In this document: piece by piece, positions 15,388-22,902 of the stretch
Position numbering within the stretch: position 1 is the stretch's first letter
Layout of the letters: the number at the start of each line of letters is the position of its first letter
NCBI GenBank assembly: GCA_030145015.1
Contig: JAQYWI010000079.1
Location: forward strand, 1 to 22,924
From: Desulfobacterales bacterium
GTDB taxonomy: Bacteria > Desulfobacterota > Desulfobacteria > Desulfobacterales > JAHEIW01
Length of the DNA stretch: 22,924 bases
Reading direction: 5' to 3'
The notes under the pieces: generated by a model
What the model was told of the DNA's origin: nothing
Seen by the model: the letters and a program-made list of their open reading frames with translations, nothing else
Databases searched by the model: none
Translations under genes and position numbers: made by a program

Positions 15388-17148
15388 ATGATTCAGCGAT
15401 TAACTGAAATACTAAAAGACAAGTTCGGGTTAAATGACGAGCATCTGTCCGAAGCTGAGCGCGTCCGAACCGAAACAGGCGCAGCCATCGGTCAAATTCT
15501 GGTGGATCAAAAAAATCTGTCGGAAAACCATCTGCTCGAGGCCTTGAGCATCCAGTTTGATATTCCTTTCTGGACAAAACTTCCGTTTGAAAACATCGAC
15601 TCGGATTTCACCCAAAAGGTCTCCATCCAGTTTTTAAAAAAATATAACCTGGTCCCCCTGGAATACAGTCAGCCCATCGCCGCCAGAGATTGCGGCCTGA
15701 CACCCCAGCAGGCCCCTCAAACAGATGACGCCCGATTTCCGGCGGGATGCATTATTGCCATCAACGATCCCTTGAATTTTCAACCCCTGGATGACCTCGT
15801 GAAGACTTTAGGGGTAAGTGATTATCGCGTGGTTCTGTCCACGCAAGAGGCAATTCTTACGGCGATCAACCTGCAATACGATTTACGCCGGGATTCGGCC
15901 CAGCAGCTCGTCCAGAACATGGAGGAAAACGGCAGCACCATTATCAGTGAAATTGAAGAAACTGCCGATTTGCTGGATGACACCAGCGATGCGCCGATCA
16001 TCAAATTGGTGAATCATATCATTTCCCAGTCCATCAAAGCGCGTGCCAGTGATATTCATTTCGAACCCTACCAGAACAGTTTCACGGTCCGCTACCGGGT
16101 GGACGGCATCCTGTATGACCTGCTGGCACCGCCCAAGTGGATCCAGCCGGCTTTGATCTCGCGAGTCAAGGTCATGGCGAAAATGAACATCGCCGAAAAA
16201 CGACTGCCCCAGGACGGGCGCTTCGAGGTCAAAATCGGCGACCAGGATATCGATGTGAGGGTTTCAACGATCCCGACCGCATTTGGCGAACGCCTGGTTC
16301 TGCGCTTGTTGAATAAATCCGGATCCCTGCTTGAGCTGCCGGACATCGGCCTCACAACCGCGAGACTGAAGTTGCTGAAAAAGCTGGTGACATCACCCAA
16401 TGGCATCATTCTGAACACCGGGCCCACCGGAAGCGGTAAAACCACAACCTTGTATGCCGTGCTATCGTCTATCAATCAAGCGAACATCAATATTATTACG
16501 ATCGAAGATCCGATTGAATATCAGATCAAAGGTATCAGTCAGATACAGGTCAATCCCAAAATCGACCTGACATTCGCCCGCGGCCTCAGGTCCATCGTCC
16601 GCCAGGACCCGGATGTCATACTGGTTGGCGAAATCCGGGACAAAGAGACGGCCGATATCGCCGTTCAATCCGCCCTGACCGGACACCTGGTGTTCTCAAC
16701 CCTGCACACCAACGATTCTTCCAGCGCGATCACACGGTTGGTGGATATGGGGGTGGAACCGTTTTTGATTTCTTCATCGCTTTTGGCGGTGGTCGCCCAG
16801 CGGTTGGTGCGGGTGTTATGTGATGACTGCAAAATAGCCTATGTCCCGAACCCCATCTACTTGCAAAGCATTGGTTTTTCGCCGGATCATTTTAAAGAAA
16901 AACAGATCTATAAGGCCGTCGGATGTGAGAATTGTTTCAGCACCGGCTATCGAGGGCGAATCGGTATATTTGAAATCATGGTGCTCACCGAACGGTTAAA
17001 AAGCCTTATTCTTAAAACCTTTGATTCAAGCCGGATAAAAGCCGAGGCCGTGCGGCAAAAAATGAGAACCTTACGCGTCGACGGCATGCAGAAGGTTTTG
17101 GAAGGCACCACAACAACTGAGGAGGTACTGCGCGTTACTCAAAAATAA
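15388..17148 (+). CDS. gspE: T2SS secretion ATPase GspE
   Basis: 586 aa. N-terminal MshEN/N1E-type domains (about 1-160) bind GspL, with a loop insert around 95-120. The core has Walker A GPTGSGKT (345-352), the Asp box (around IEDPIEY), Walker B ILVGEIRD (411-418) and a His box HTND (440). The zinc-binding tetracysteine motif is C478xxC481 with C513xxC516. It hydrolyses ATP at the cytoplasmic face to drive pseudopilus extension. It is the last T2SS gene here; gspF, which in many operons follows gspE, is not found. Downstream lies an inverted 7-bp repeat array and a convergent gene. Confidence 0.97.
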   Translation: MIQRLTEILKDKFGLNDEHLSEAERVRTETGAAIGQILVDQKNLSENHLLEALSIQFDIPFWTKLPFENIDSDFTQKVSIQFLKKYNLVPLEYSQPIAARDCGLTPQQAPQTDDARFPAGCIIAINDPLNFQPLDDLVKTLGVSDYRVVLSTQEAILTAINLQYDLRRDSAQQLVQNMEENGSTIISEIEETADLLDDTSDAPIIKLVNHIISQSIKARASDIHFEPYQNSFTVRYRVDGILYDLLAPPKWIQPALISRVKVMAKMNIAEKRLPQDGRFEVKIGDQDIDVRVSTIPTAFGERLVLRLLNKSGSLLELPDIGLTTARLKLLKKLVTSPNGIILNTGPTGSGKTTTLYAVLSSINQANINIITIEDPIEYQIKGISQIQVNPKIDLTFARGLRSIVRQDPDVILVGEIRDKETADIAVQSALTGHLVFSTLHTNDSSSAITRLVDMGVEPFLISSSLLAVVAQRLVRVLCDDCKIAYVPNPIYLQSIGFSPDHFKEKQIYKAVGCENCFSTGYRGRIGIFEIMVLTERLKSLILKTFDSSRIKAEAVRQKMRTLRVDGMQKVLEGTTTTEEVLRVTQK

Positions 17149-17150
17149 AA

Positions 17151-17232
17151 CTGGCTTCTGGCTGCTTGCTGCTTGTCGCTGGCTACCCCTGGCCTGTCAA
17201 AATCTTTTTTGCCAGATGCCAGCAGCCAGAGG
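17151..17232. repeat. Inverted 7-bp arrays between convergent genes
   Basis: The left array is CTGGCTT, CTGGCTG, CTTGCTG, CTTGTCG, CTGGCTA (17151-17185). The right array is GCCAGAT, GCCAGCA, GCCAGAG (17211-17231), in the opposite sense, with a T-run (17205-17210) between them. A small stem GGCTA-CCCC-TGGCC (17180-17193) lies in the middle. The whole could act as a two-way terminator for gspE and the DUF1566 gene. GGCTTCTGGCTGC (17153-17165) is the exact reverse complement of part of the gspJ leader array. Confidence 0.75.
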
Positions 17233-17249
17233 CTCGTATCTGATTTTTG

Positions 17250-17741
17250 CTATTTTATGTTCCTCACCGGCAACGCGCGATAGGCTCGTTTGTGCGCTTT
17301 TCGCACGGTATAGTGATAAACGTTGTCGAAATTAAAAATACGCGCGGTGGGTGCAATCGCATCGGTTTCCGATGTCCAAACCCAGCCGCAACTCAATTCT
17401 ATTTCCGGAACCGTCTTAACCCACTGCCCGCAATCTGCCTCGTATCCTTTCGCCTTCTTATCTGCCAGCAGTATGCTCTGCAATTCCGACAGGGTCGGCA
17501 GGCGCCAGTTGTCATATTTCTTTTCAAGCGTATAGGGAAAGGTATATTTCACCCATTTATCGGCCTGTATCCAGTTGATATCGCCTTGATTATCCGTTTT
17601 AGACCACATCAGACCGAGTTTATGATCGGTAATGGTTCCATCGCCATTATCCGTAAAACGATCAGCGGCCTGAGCCGGATAAAAACAAACCAAAACCCCA
17701 ACGCTTAGGATAATGAGCGTCGCAGAAAGGTATCTGAACAT
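17250..17741 (-). CDS. Exported DUF1566-type protein
   Basis: 163 aa from the ATG at 17739-17741, placed 5 nt after a strong GGAAGGAGG site; the adjacent ATG (17742-17744) is too close to that site. A signal peptide of about 25 aa ends in PAQA|ADRF. The mature part has the DUF1566 signature: DNGDGTITDHKLGLMWSK, NWRLPTLSELQSI, and a closing VWTSE ... RALPV block. Two cysteines (in DCGQW and LSCGW) may form a disulfide. The biochemical role of this domain is not established; it is common in secreted or envelope proteins of Deltaproteobacteria. It lies convergent to gspE and is separate from the T2SS operon, but as an exported protein it could be a substrate. Confidence 0.82.
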   Translation of the reverse strand: MFRYLSATLIILSVGVLVCFYPAQAADRFTDNGDGTITDHKLGLMWSKTDNQGDINWIQADKWVKYTFPYTLEKKYDNWRLPTLSELQSILLADKKAKGYEADCGQWVKTVPEIELSCGWVWTSETDAIAPTARIFNFDNVYHYTVRKAHKRAYRALPVRNIK

Positions 17742-17872
17742 CATGCCCTCCTTCCAGGGTGCCGGCCCGAAATTGCTTAAGTGATGAGTGATCAACCGTC
17801 GTCTCAGCGCCTTGCCTTCGTACCGGTAGCGGGAATAGAATTGAGCGGCAACTAAATAAAACTTATAAACCG

Positions 17873-18367
17873 CTAAGAAAGATCGATATGTTTTCTCAAT
17901 CGTTCAGCATTCGCTTCATCCCGGTATGACAGGACTGGAATCGGGGAGCGGCGGAAAACTTTTTCAGCAACAGATCCTACAAAGATATACTCCAGATCCG
18001 TGCGGCCTTTAATGCCCATGACGATTAAATCAACATTTTCTTTAAGGGCAACTTTCAGCAATTCATCGCCGGGTTCGCCTGTTTTAAAAACCGTACGGAC
18101 GTTTTCAGGCGGGCGGGCCATCTTTTTCAGAATCTTATCGAGCTGCTGTTGGCGTTCTGCTATTATCCCCGCCACATAATTCCCACTATCCACGTCATAG
18201 CCCATGGCCGCGATGGTTCCCACGGCTGCAACGTCACGCGCATTGATAATGCTGGCAATAATCAGTTCAGCGTTCATGGATTCGGCAATTTCGACCGCAT
18301 AGTTTAACAGGTTTGGCGTGTACTGGCTAAATCCAATTGCTGCCAGAATTTTTTTTGCAGCACCCAT
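17873..18367 (-). CDS. Universal stress protein, UspA family, ATP-binding type
   Basis: 164 aa from ATG 18365-18367, which has AAGGA at a normal distance; the ATG 6 nt earlier overlaps that site. It is a single Usp domain starting KKILAAIGFSQYT. The ATP-binding motif is complete: G118-x2-G121-x9-G131-S132 (GIKG ... VGS). The Asp usual in the first loop (VDxS) is Gly here, which may weaken nucleotide binding. It is the last gene of the TAXI/TRAP operon, separated from the permease by a 141-bp spacer with a REP-like insert. In the TeaABCD ectoine TRAP system, TeaD is a Usp that regulates uptake, so a transporter-linked role is plausible here. Confidence 0.92.
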   Translation of the reverse strand: MGAAKKILAAIGFSQYTPNLLNYAVEIAESMNAELIIASIINARDVAAVGTIAAMGYDVDSGNYVAGIIAERQQQLDKILKKMARPPENVRTVFKTGEPGDELLKVALKENVDLIVMGIKGRTDLEYIFVGSVAEKVFRRSPIPVLSYRDEANAERLRKHIDLS

Positions 18368-18402
18368 AATCATTTCCTTTTCTGTTGTCTGTGACCTCTG
18401 TG

Positions 18403-18474
18403 AGCCCTGCCCGCCACCTTGCCCGCTTGTGCCTCGCGTGGCAGGCGGGTCGTCCGCCTGAGGCGGCGGGCGGG
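18403..18474. repeat. REP-like GC-rich palindrome cluster
   Basis: It contains CCCGC...TGCC / GGCA...GCGGG (18422-18449), the perfect CCGCC-TGA-GGCGG (18454-18466), and outer arms GCCCGCC / GGCGGGC that close over both. A 6-bp direct repeat TCTGTG flanks it (18397-18402 and 18475-18480). The flanks look like one 7-bp array interrupted by the insert. It lies between the permease and usp genes and may affect transcript stability or read-through. Confidence 0.6.
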
Positions 18475-18508
18475 TCTGTGGTGAATACTACATACAAAAA
18501 GCCCTGTC

Positions 18509-20584
18509 TCATGCCATGACCGCAGCGGTAGCTGTTTTTGAACTGCGCGGCCGCTGCATCAGATACAGGAGGCCGTAGACGGCCAGGCCGATAAGATACG
18601 TCCAATACCGTTGCCCGTGCGGAATTCCAATCCAGCTTGCAATCAAATCCGGCCGCATCAAATTTAGGGTGACAAATAGAAACAACGGGAGCTCGTAGAT
18701 TCTGTTTTTGGCCACAAACCAGCCCTGGGTTGCCGAAGCAAAGGCAAAGTTTCCGACACAGGCCATCGCAAAAATAAGCAGCCCCTGGGGCCAACTGCTG
18801 ATGTTATGTAAGATCAGATCGGAATTGAAAATGAACATGAACGGCAGGATCGCCGTACGAATGTCGTACATAAATCCCTGCAGGCCGGTCGGCACCGGCG
18901 GTGACTTGGCAATCGCGGCCGCCGCATACGCCGCCAGCCCCACCGGCGGGGTATCATCGGCCAGGATACCGAAATAAAAGCAAAAAAGATGCGCCGCCAT
19001 GAGCGGCACGATAAAGCCCTGTAACCCGCCGATGGTGACAATGGCAGGGGCTGTCAGCGATGCCATGACAATATAGGTAGCGGTCGTGGGCAGTCCCATT
19101 CCGATGACCAGACTGGCGAAGGCGGTAATGATCAGCATTAGAAAAATATTGCCGCCCGAAAGGGTATCGATGATCGCGGTGATCAGCTGACCCAGCCCCA
19201 GCGCTACCACGCCGACAATGATTCCGGCGGCAGCCGTCGCCAGTGCGACCGACATCATGTTGCGGCCACCGGCAGCCAATGCTGAAAAGATGTCGACAAC
19301 GCTCTTTTTAAATGCCGGCCCCAGCGGTTCCTTATTGATGAAAGCTTTCACCGGATTCTGGAAAAACATCACAATGGCCATCACCCAGATGGCATTAAAG
19401 GCGGCCAGTTCCGGCGAATGCCGCACGACGATCAGCTCATACAACAGGAAACAAAGCGGTAGCAGAAAATGGGCCCCGCTTAACAAGGTTTTAAAAAAGG
19501 GCGGCAATTCGGACCGTGCCATTCCCTTGAGACCCAGTTTTGATGCTTCAATATGGGTAATAAAAAACAGCGCGGCGTATGAAGCAAAGGCCGGAATGGC
19601 GGCTGCCTTGATCACCGTTATGTAAGGCACGTTGACGTATTCGGCAATAATAAAGGCGGCCGCCCCCATAATGGGCGGAGCCAACTGTCCGTCAGTGCTG
19701 GCCGCCACTTCAATGGCGGCCGCTTTGGTGGCGGGGTACCCGACCTTTTTCATCAGCGGTATCGTGAAAGTGCCGGTGGTCACAATATTGGCGATACTGG
19801 AGCCGGACACCAGCCCGGTCAATCCGCTGCCCATGACCGCCGCTTTGGCCGGACCGCCTTTAAATCCGCCCAGCAGCGCCAGCGCCAATTTTATAAAATA
19901 CTGCCCGGCCCCGGCCTTATCCAGCATCGAGCCGAAAAGGACAAATAGAAACACAATGGTCGCGGAAACATCCAGCGGAATCCCGTAGATACCTTCCGTT
20001 GACATGGTCATTTGCCCCATCAGGCGGTTGAGTGAAGTGCCTTTAAAAGCAATTAGGTCCGGCATATAGGGACCCAAAAACGAATACATCAGAAATACCG
20101 AGGCAATCGCCGGAAGGGCGGGTCCGATAACCCGGCGGGTGGCTTCGAGCAACAAAATGATCAGGATAAACCCGATAATGATATCACGGGGGATGGGCGC
20201 CCCGTAGCGGGTGATCAACCCGGCATAGTCAATCACAATATAAATCGCCGCTAACGCCGCAATGCTTCCGATAAGATAATCCAGTATGGGAATTCTGTCT
20301 TTAGCCGAAAAATACCTCAGGCCGAAGCGTGTTTTTTTGAAAAGTGGATAGTTTAAAAAGACAATTAAAAGGGCAAAGCCGAGATGGATGGCACGAATGA
20401 AGGTTGAATCCAGGATCAACCAGCTGGCAATGGACAGTTGAAAAAAACTCCAGATAACCGCAATGAAGGGAATGACATATTTTGGGAGGCCCTGGGGCCT
20501 TCTTGCGATGCCCTCTTCTTCTTCGGCCATCTGCCTTGCGATTTCAGTGCCCTCATCCTTTTTTTGGATTTCATGGTTACTCAT
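18509..20584 (-). CDS. TRAP transporter permease, fused 4TM/12TM (DctQM-type) subunit
   Basis: 691 aa from ATG 20582-20584, with AGGTG about 6 nt upstream; the GTG 9 nt earlier lies inside that site. An acidic cytoplasmic N-terminus (about 35 aa) is followed by four hydrophobic segments equal to the small DctQ subunit, then a large DctM domain of about 12 segments. The DctM part shows GSGLTGLVSGSSIANIVTTGTFTIPLMKKVGY and the late GMGLPTTATYIVMASL motif typical of the fused TAXI-associated permeases. It imports an organic solute using an ion gradient, supplied by the receptor encoded upstream. The substrate cannot be told from sequence. The C-terminal about 100 residues hold extra hydrophobic segments. 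Confidence 0.95.
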   Translation of the reverse strand: MSNHEIQKKDEGTEIARQMAEEEEGIARRPQGLPKYVIPFIAVIWSFFQLSIASWLILDSTFIRAIHLGFALLIVFLNYPLFKKTRFGLRYFSAKDRIPILDYLIGSIAALAAIYIVIDYAGLITRYGAPIPRDIIIGFILIILLLEATRRVIGPALPAIASVFLMYSFLGPYMPDLIAFKGTSLNRLMGQMTMSTEGIYGIPLDVSATIVFLFVLFGSMLDKAGAGQYFIKLALALLGGFKGGPAKAAVMGSGLTGLVSGSSIANIVTTGTFTIPLMKKVGYPATKAAAIEVAASTDGQLAPPIMGAAAFIIAEYVNVPYITVIKAAAIPAFASYAALFFITHIEASKLGLKGMARSELPPFFKTLLSGAHFLLPLCFLLYELIVVRHSPELAAFNAIWVMAIVMFFQNPVKAFINKEPLGPAFKKSVVDIFSALAAGGRNMMSVALATAAAGIIVGVVALGLGQLITAIIDTLSGGNIFLMLIITAFASLVIGMGLPTTATYIVMASLTAPAIVTIGGLQGFIVPLMAAHLFCFYFGILADDTPPVGLAAYAAAAIAKSPPVPTGLQGFMYDIRTAILPFMFIFNSDLILHNISSWPQGLLIFAMACVGNFAFASATQGWFVAKNRIYELPLFLFVTLNLMRPDLIASWIGIPHGQRYWTYLIGLAVYGLLYLMQRPRSSKTATAAVMA

Positions 20585-20627
20585 AGTGATCACCTAAACT
20601 GTCAACAATGATTGAAGGCAAAAACAA

Positions 20628-20643
20628 GTCTGGAATTCCAGAC
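20628..20643. promoter_or_regulatory. Perfect 16-bp palindrome upstream of the TRAP permease
   Basis: GTCTGGAATTCCAGAC has full two-fold symmetry and no loop, about 44 bp before the permease start. That shape suits a dimeric regulator's operator better than an RNA hairpin. No good promoter was found beside it, so the role is open. Confidence 0.4.
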
Positions 20644-20770
20644 CGGTATCCAATTTTGACAAATATCAGCAGATTAAGATGGCCACAAAGACCGGATAGA
20701 GAATACGCGCAACATGAGCGGCAAAATAGGCTTTGCTGCTAAACGCTAAAGGTTATCAGAACAAGTTAGA

Positions 20771-20795
20771 GGCGGCGGTTGTTGAAACCGCCGCC
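20771..20795 (-). terminator. Strong hairpin between TAXI receptor and permease (attenuator-like)
   Basis: A perfect 10-bp stem GGCGGCGGTT / AACCGCCGCC with a 5-nt loop begins 25 nt after the receptor stop codon. On the minus-strand transcript it is followed by TCTAACTTGT, which is not a full T-run. It more likely gives partial termination or protects the receptor mRNA 3' end, so that receptor exceeds permease. Confidence 0.6.
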
Positions 20796-20820
20796 CCGCA
20801 GGCAGGCTGGTTGTTATTGC

Positions 20821-21837
20821 TTACTTTAATCCGGCTTCTTTGTAATATTTTTCAGCCCCCGCATGCAAGGGTGCGGACAGACCCTCCATCATGTTTTCTT
20901 TGGTCAAAACCGCATAAGCCGGATGAAGTTTTTTGAACGCCTCAAAATTATCAAAAACTTCCTTTGTAATGGCGTAAACGACATTTTCCGGAACTTTGGC
21001 GGAGGTGATAAATGTGGCCTTTACCCCAAATGTTTCGACATCGGCATCATTTTGGGCACCCGGATAAAGCGCAACCGGAATTTTGGCTTTGGCATAGTAA
21101 GGATTGTCGGCGATGAGTTTGTCAATCCCGGAGCCGGTAACCGGCACAAATCGAACCTTGCGGGCCCCGGCGGTCGACTCTTTAATGGCGCCGCTGGGAT
21201 GTCCGACGGTGTAAAAGAAGGCATCAATTCGACCGTCCTGCAACAGACCGGGAGCTTCGGCGGCCTTGACACTTTCGGCCGTTATATCCGTTTTATAATC
21301 AATCCCCGCGGCGGTGAGCGCATCGATGGAATTCTGGCGCTGTCCGGAACCGGGGTTGCCGATGTTCACGCGTTTGCCTTTCAGATCTTCAATTTTTTCA
21401 ATACCGGCATCAACCGCGGCAACCAGGGTGATCGACTCCGGATGGACGCTGAATACCGCGCGCAGATCTTCCTGTTTGCCTTTGTCTTTCCACTCGGCCA
21501 GTCCGTTAATGGCCTGATACTGCCTGTCGGATTGGACCACGCCAAACTCCAGGTCGCCGGTCATAACGGCATTTACGTTAAACACCGACCCGCCGGTTGA
21601 TTCAACCGTCGCACGGATGCCGTATTCGTCTTTCTTCTTGTTGACAATTCTGGCAATCGCCCCACCGGTCGGATAATAGACACCGGTAATCCCGCCGGTG
21701 CCGATCGTGACAAAGGTTGTCTTGGCCTTCTCTCCGGCAGCTGCCTTTTCTTCAGTTTTGGCTTCTTCTCCAGGTCCACAACTGAGAAGGGAAAAACCGA
21801 AGATCAGGGCTAAAACAAGAATAGATACTTTTTTCAT
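20821..21837 (-). CDS. TAXI-family TRAP solute receptor lipoprotein
   Basis: 338 aa from ATG 21835-21837, with AAGGAGG 5 nt upstream; a longer frame to 21879 lacks a site. A lipoprotein signal MKKVSILVLALIFGFSLLSC puts the lipid-modified Cys at position 20, followed by an acidic, Ala/Lys-rich tether. The TAXI hallmark is clear: TFVTIGTGGITGVYYPTGGAIARI, then STGGSVFNVNAV and FGVVQSD. The later GKRVNIGNPGSGQRQN and DAFFYTVGHPSGAIKE also fit. It binds a small organic ligand outside the inner membrane for the fused permease downstream. It is the first gene of the operon. The spacer upstream has a small inverted repeat TTAACCTGTTAA (21855-21866) and no convincing promoter. Confidence 0.95.
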   Translation of the reverse strand: MKKVSILVLALIFGFSLLSCGPGEEAKTEEKAAAGEKAKTTFVTIGTGGITGVYYPTGGAIARIVNKKKDEYGIRATVESTGGSVFNVNAVMTGDLEFGVVQSDRQYQAINGLAEWKDKGKQEDLRAVFSVHPESITLVAAVDAGIEKIEDLKGKRVNIGNPGSGQRQNSIDALTAAGIDYKTDITAESVKAAEAPGLLQDGRIDAFFYTVGHPSGAIKESTAGARKVRFVPVTGSGIDKLIADNPYYAKAKIPVALYPGAQNDADVETFGVKATFITSAKVPENVVYAITKEVFDNFEAFKKLHPAYAVLTKENMMEGLSAPLHAGAEKYYKEAGLK

Positions 21838-22032
21838 CTGAACCTCCTTATGGGTTAACCTGTTAATGATTATGCTCAAACATTTTCCGCACGATTATCG
21901 CGTGCCTCCTTTCAATTTTGCTAATACATAATAGAAGTTGACACCATATATAAATCAATAATTCGGTTACATTAAGATTGCCTATCAAATCAGAATCGCG
22001 AATGCAAGAATTTTGTAATAAATTCGGTTTTC

Positions 22033-22067
22033 TTCTACTGCTTATCTTCTGTATTCTGTCTTCTATC
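22033..22067. repeat. 7-bp array, TTCTGTC type, overlapping the glycosyltransferase stop
   Basis: The units are TTCTACT, GCTTATC, TTCTGTA, TTCTGTC, TTCTATC. The reverse complement (GACAGAA) matches the unit phase of the gspJ array. The stop codon of the neighbouring gene (22063-22065) lies in the last unit. Confidence 0.65.
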
Positions 22068-22902
22068 GCAGGTATTTCCCGGCCAGCAGATGGAAGTATT
22101 TGGCCTCCTCTTCACGGCCGCGTTTGCGGCAGCCTCCGGCGTAAACTTCACATTTTTCTTTCAAAGTGATCACTGCTGCTTGATTTTGCCGGGGTGTCAG
22201 CAAATCGCTGTCGATTATTTTGGCCAGGGACTGGATTCTATATTTATCCAGCCCCGCCGCTTTGGAAAGCTGATCATCGTGTCCGCCACGCTTGATGATC
22301 AAGGCCGTCTCAATAAGATGCACCGGATAGCGGCAGCTGATTCGAAGCCACAGATCATAGTCCTCACAGGCCGGCAAATGTTCATCGAAAATACCCACAG
22401 TGCCAAAAAGGCTTTTTTTAATCATGACAGCCGAGGGACTTACCAGACAGAGGGCCAGGGATCTTTCAAATATCATTCCTGAAAATTTATGATGCTTCTT
22501 CTTCGGGTTTACGCGTACACCGTCTCGCACCCAGTGCTCCTGGGTTTGGTTGATGACGGCCTCCGGATGGTCTTTAAAAAATTTTACCTGGGCTGAAAGC
22601 TTCCGCGGCAACCACAGATCATCTGAATCCAAAAATGAAATCAGCCGGCCCGAGGCCGCCGCAATGCCGCGGTTTCTTGCAGCGCTGACGCCTTTGTTGG
22701 GTTGGTGCAAAACGGTAATCTTGTTCCCGTATGCTCTCAGAATCGCCGGTGTGTTATCATCGGACCCGTCATCAACCACAATCAGTTCATAATCATCGAA
22801 GTCCTGCTCTAAAACGGAATCAATGGCCTCCTTAACGATCCAGCCCCGATTGTAGGTCGGGATAATCACGCTCACGAGTGGTTTTTTTAAACGCTGTGTC
22901 AT
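22063..22902 (-). CDS. Family 2 glycosyltransferase
   Basis: 279 aa from ATG 22900-22902; a TTG start at 22914 is possible, and the frame stays open to the window edge, so the true start may lie outside. It is a GT-A fold: VSVIIPTYNRGW near the N-terminus, the nucleotide-binding VVDDGSDDNT, then QPNKGVSAARNRG and the metal-binding DSDD (about 92-95). A catalytic-type ED pair lies in ACEDYDLWLR. It transfers a sugar from an activated nucleotide donor, probably for surface polysaccharide or lipopolysaccharide; the acceptor is unknown. The C-terminal about 60 residues are basic and helical, without membrane segments. No neighbours of a polysaccharide cluster are visible on this side. Confidence 0.93.
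   Translation of the reverse strand: MTQRLKKPLVSVIIPTYNRGWIVKEAIDSVLEQDFDDYELIVVDDGSDDNTPAILRAYGNKITVLHQPNKGVSAARNRGIAAASGRLISFLDSDDLWLPRKLSAQVKFFKDHPEAVINQTQEHWVRDGVRVNPKKKHHKFSGMIFERSLALCLVSPSAVMIKKSLFGTVGIFDEHLPACEDYDLWLRISCRYPVHLIETALIIKRGGHDDQLSKAAGLDKYRIQSLAKIIDSDLLTPRQNQAAVITLKEKCEVYAGGCRKRGREEEAKYFHLLAGKYLR

Noticed and set aside
20863..21600. A 245-codon plus-strand open frame opposite the TAXI receptor
   Set aside because: It is a shadow of the receptor gene, whose lipobox and TAXI motifs are clear on the minus strand.
21838..21879. Longer TAXI receptor with 14 extra N-terminal residues
   Set aside because: The AAGGAGG site lies inside this extension at the right distance from the ATG at 21837, and the signal peptide begins there.
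21938..21943. Perfect TTGACA on the plus strand upstream of the TAXI gene
   Set aside because: There is no -10 hexamer at 16-18 bp and no plus-strand gene downstream.
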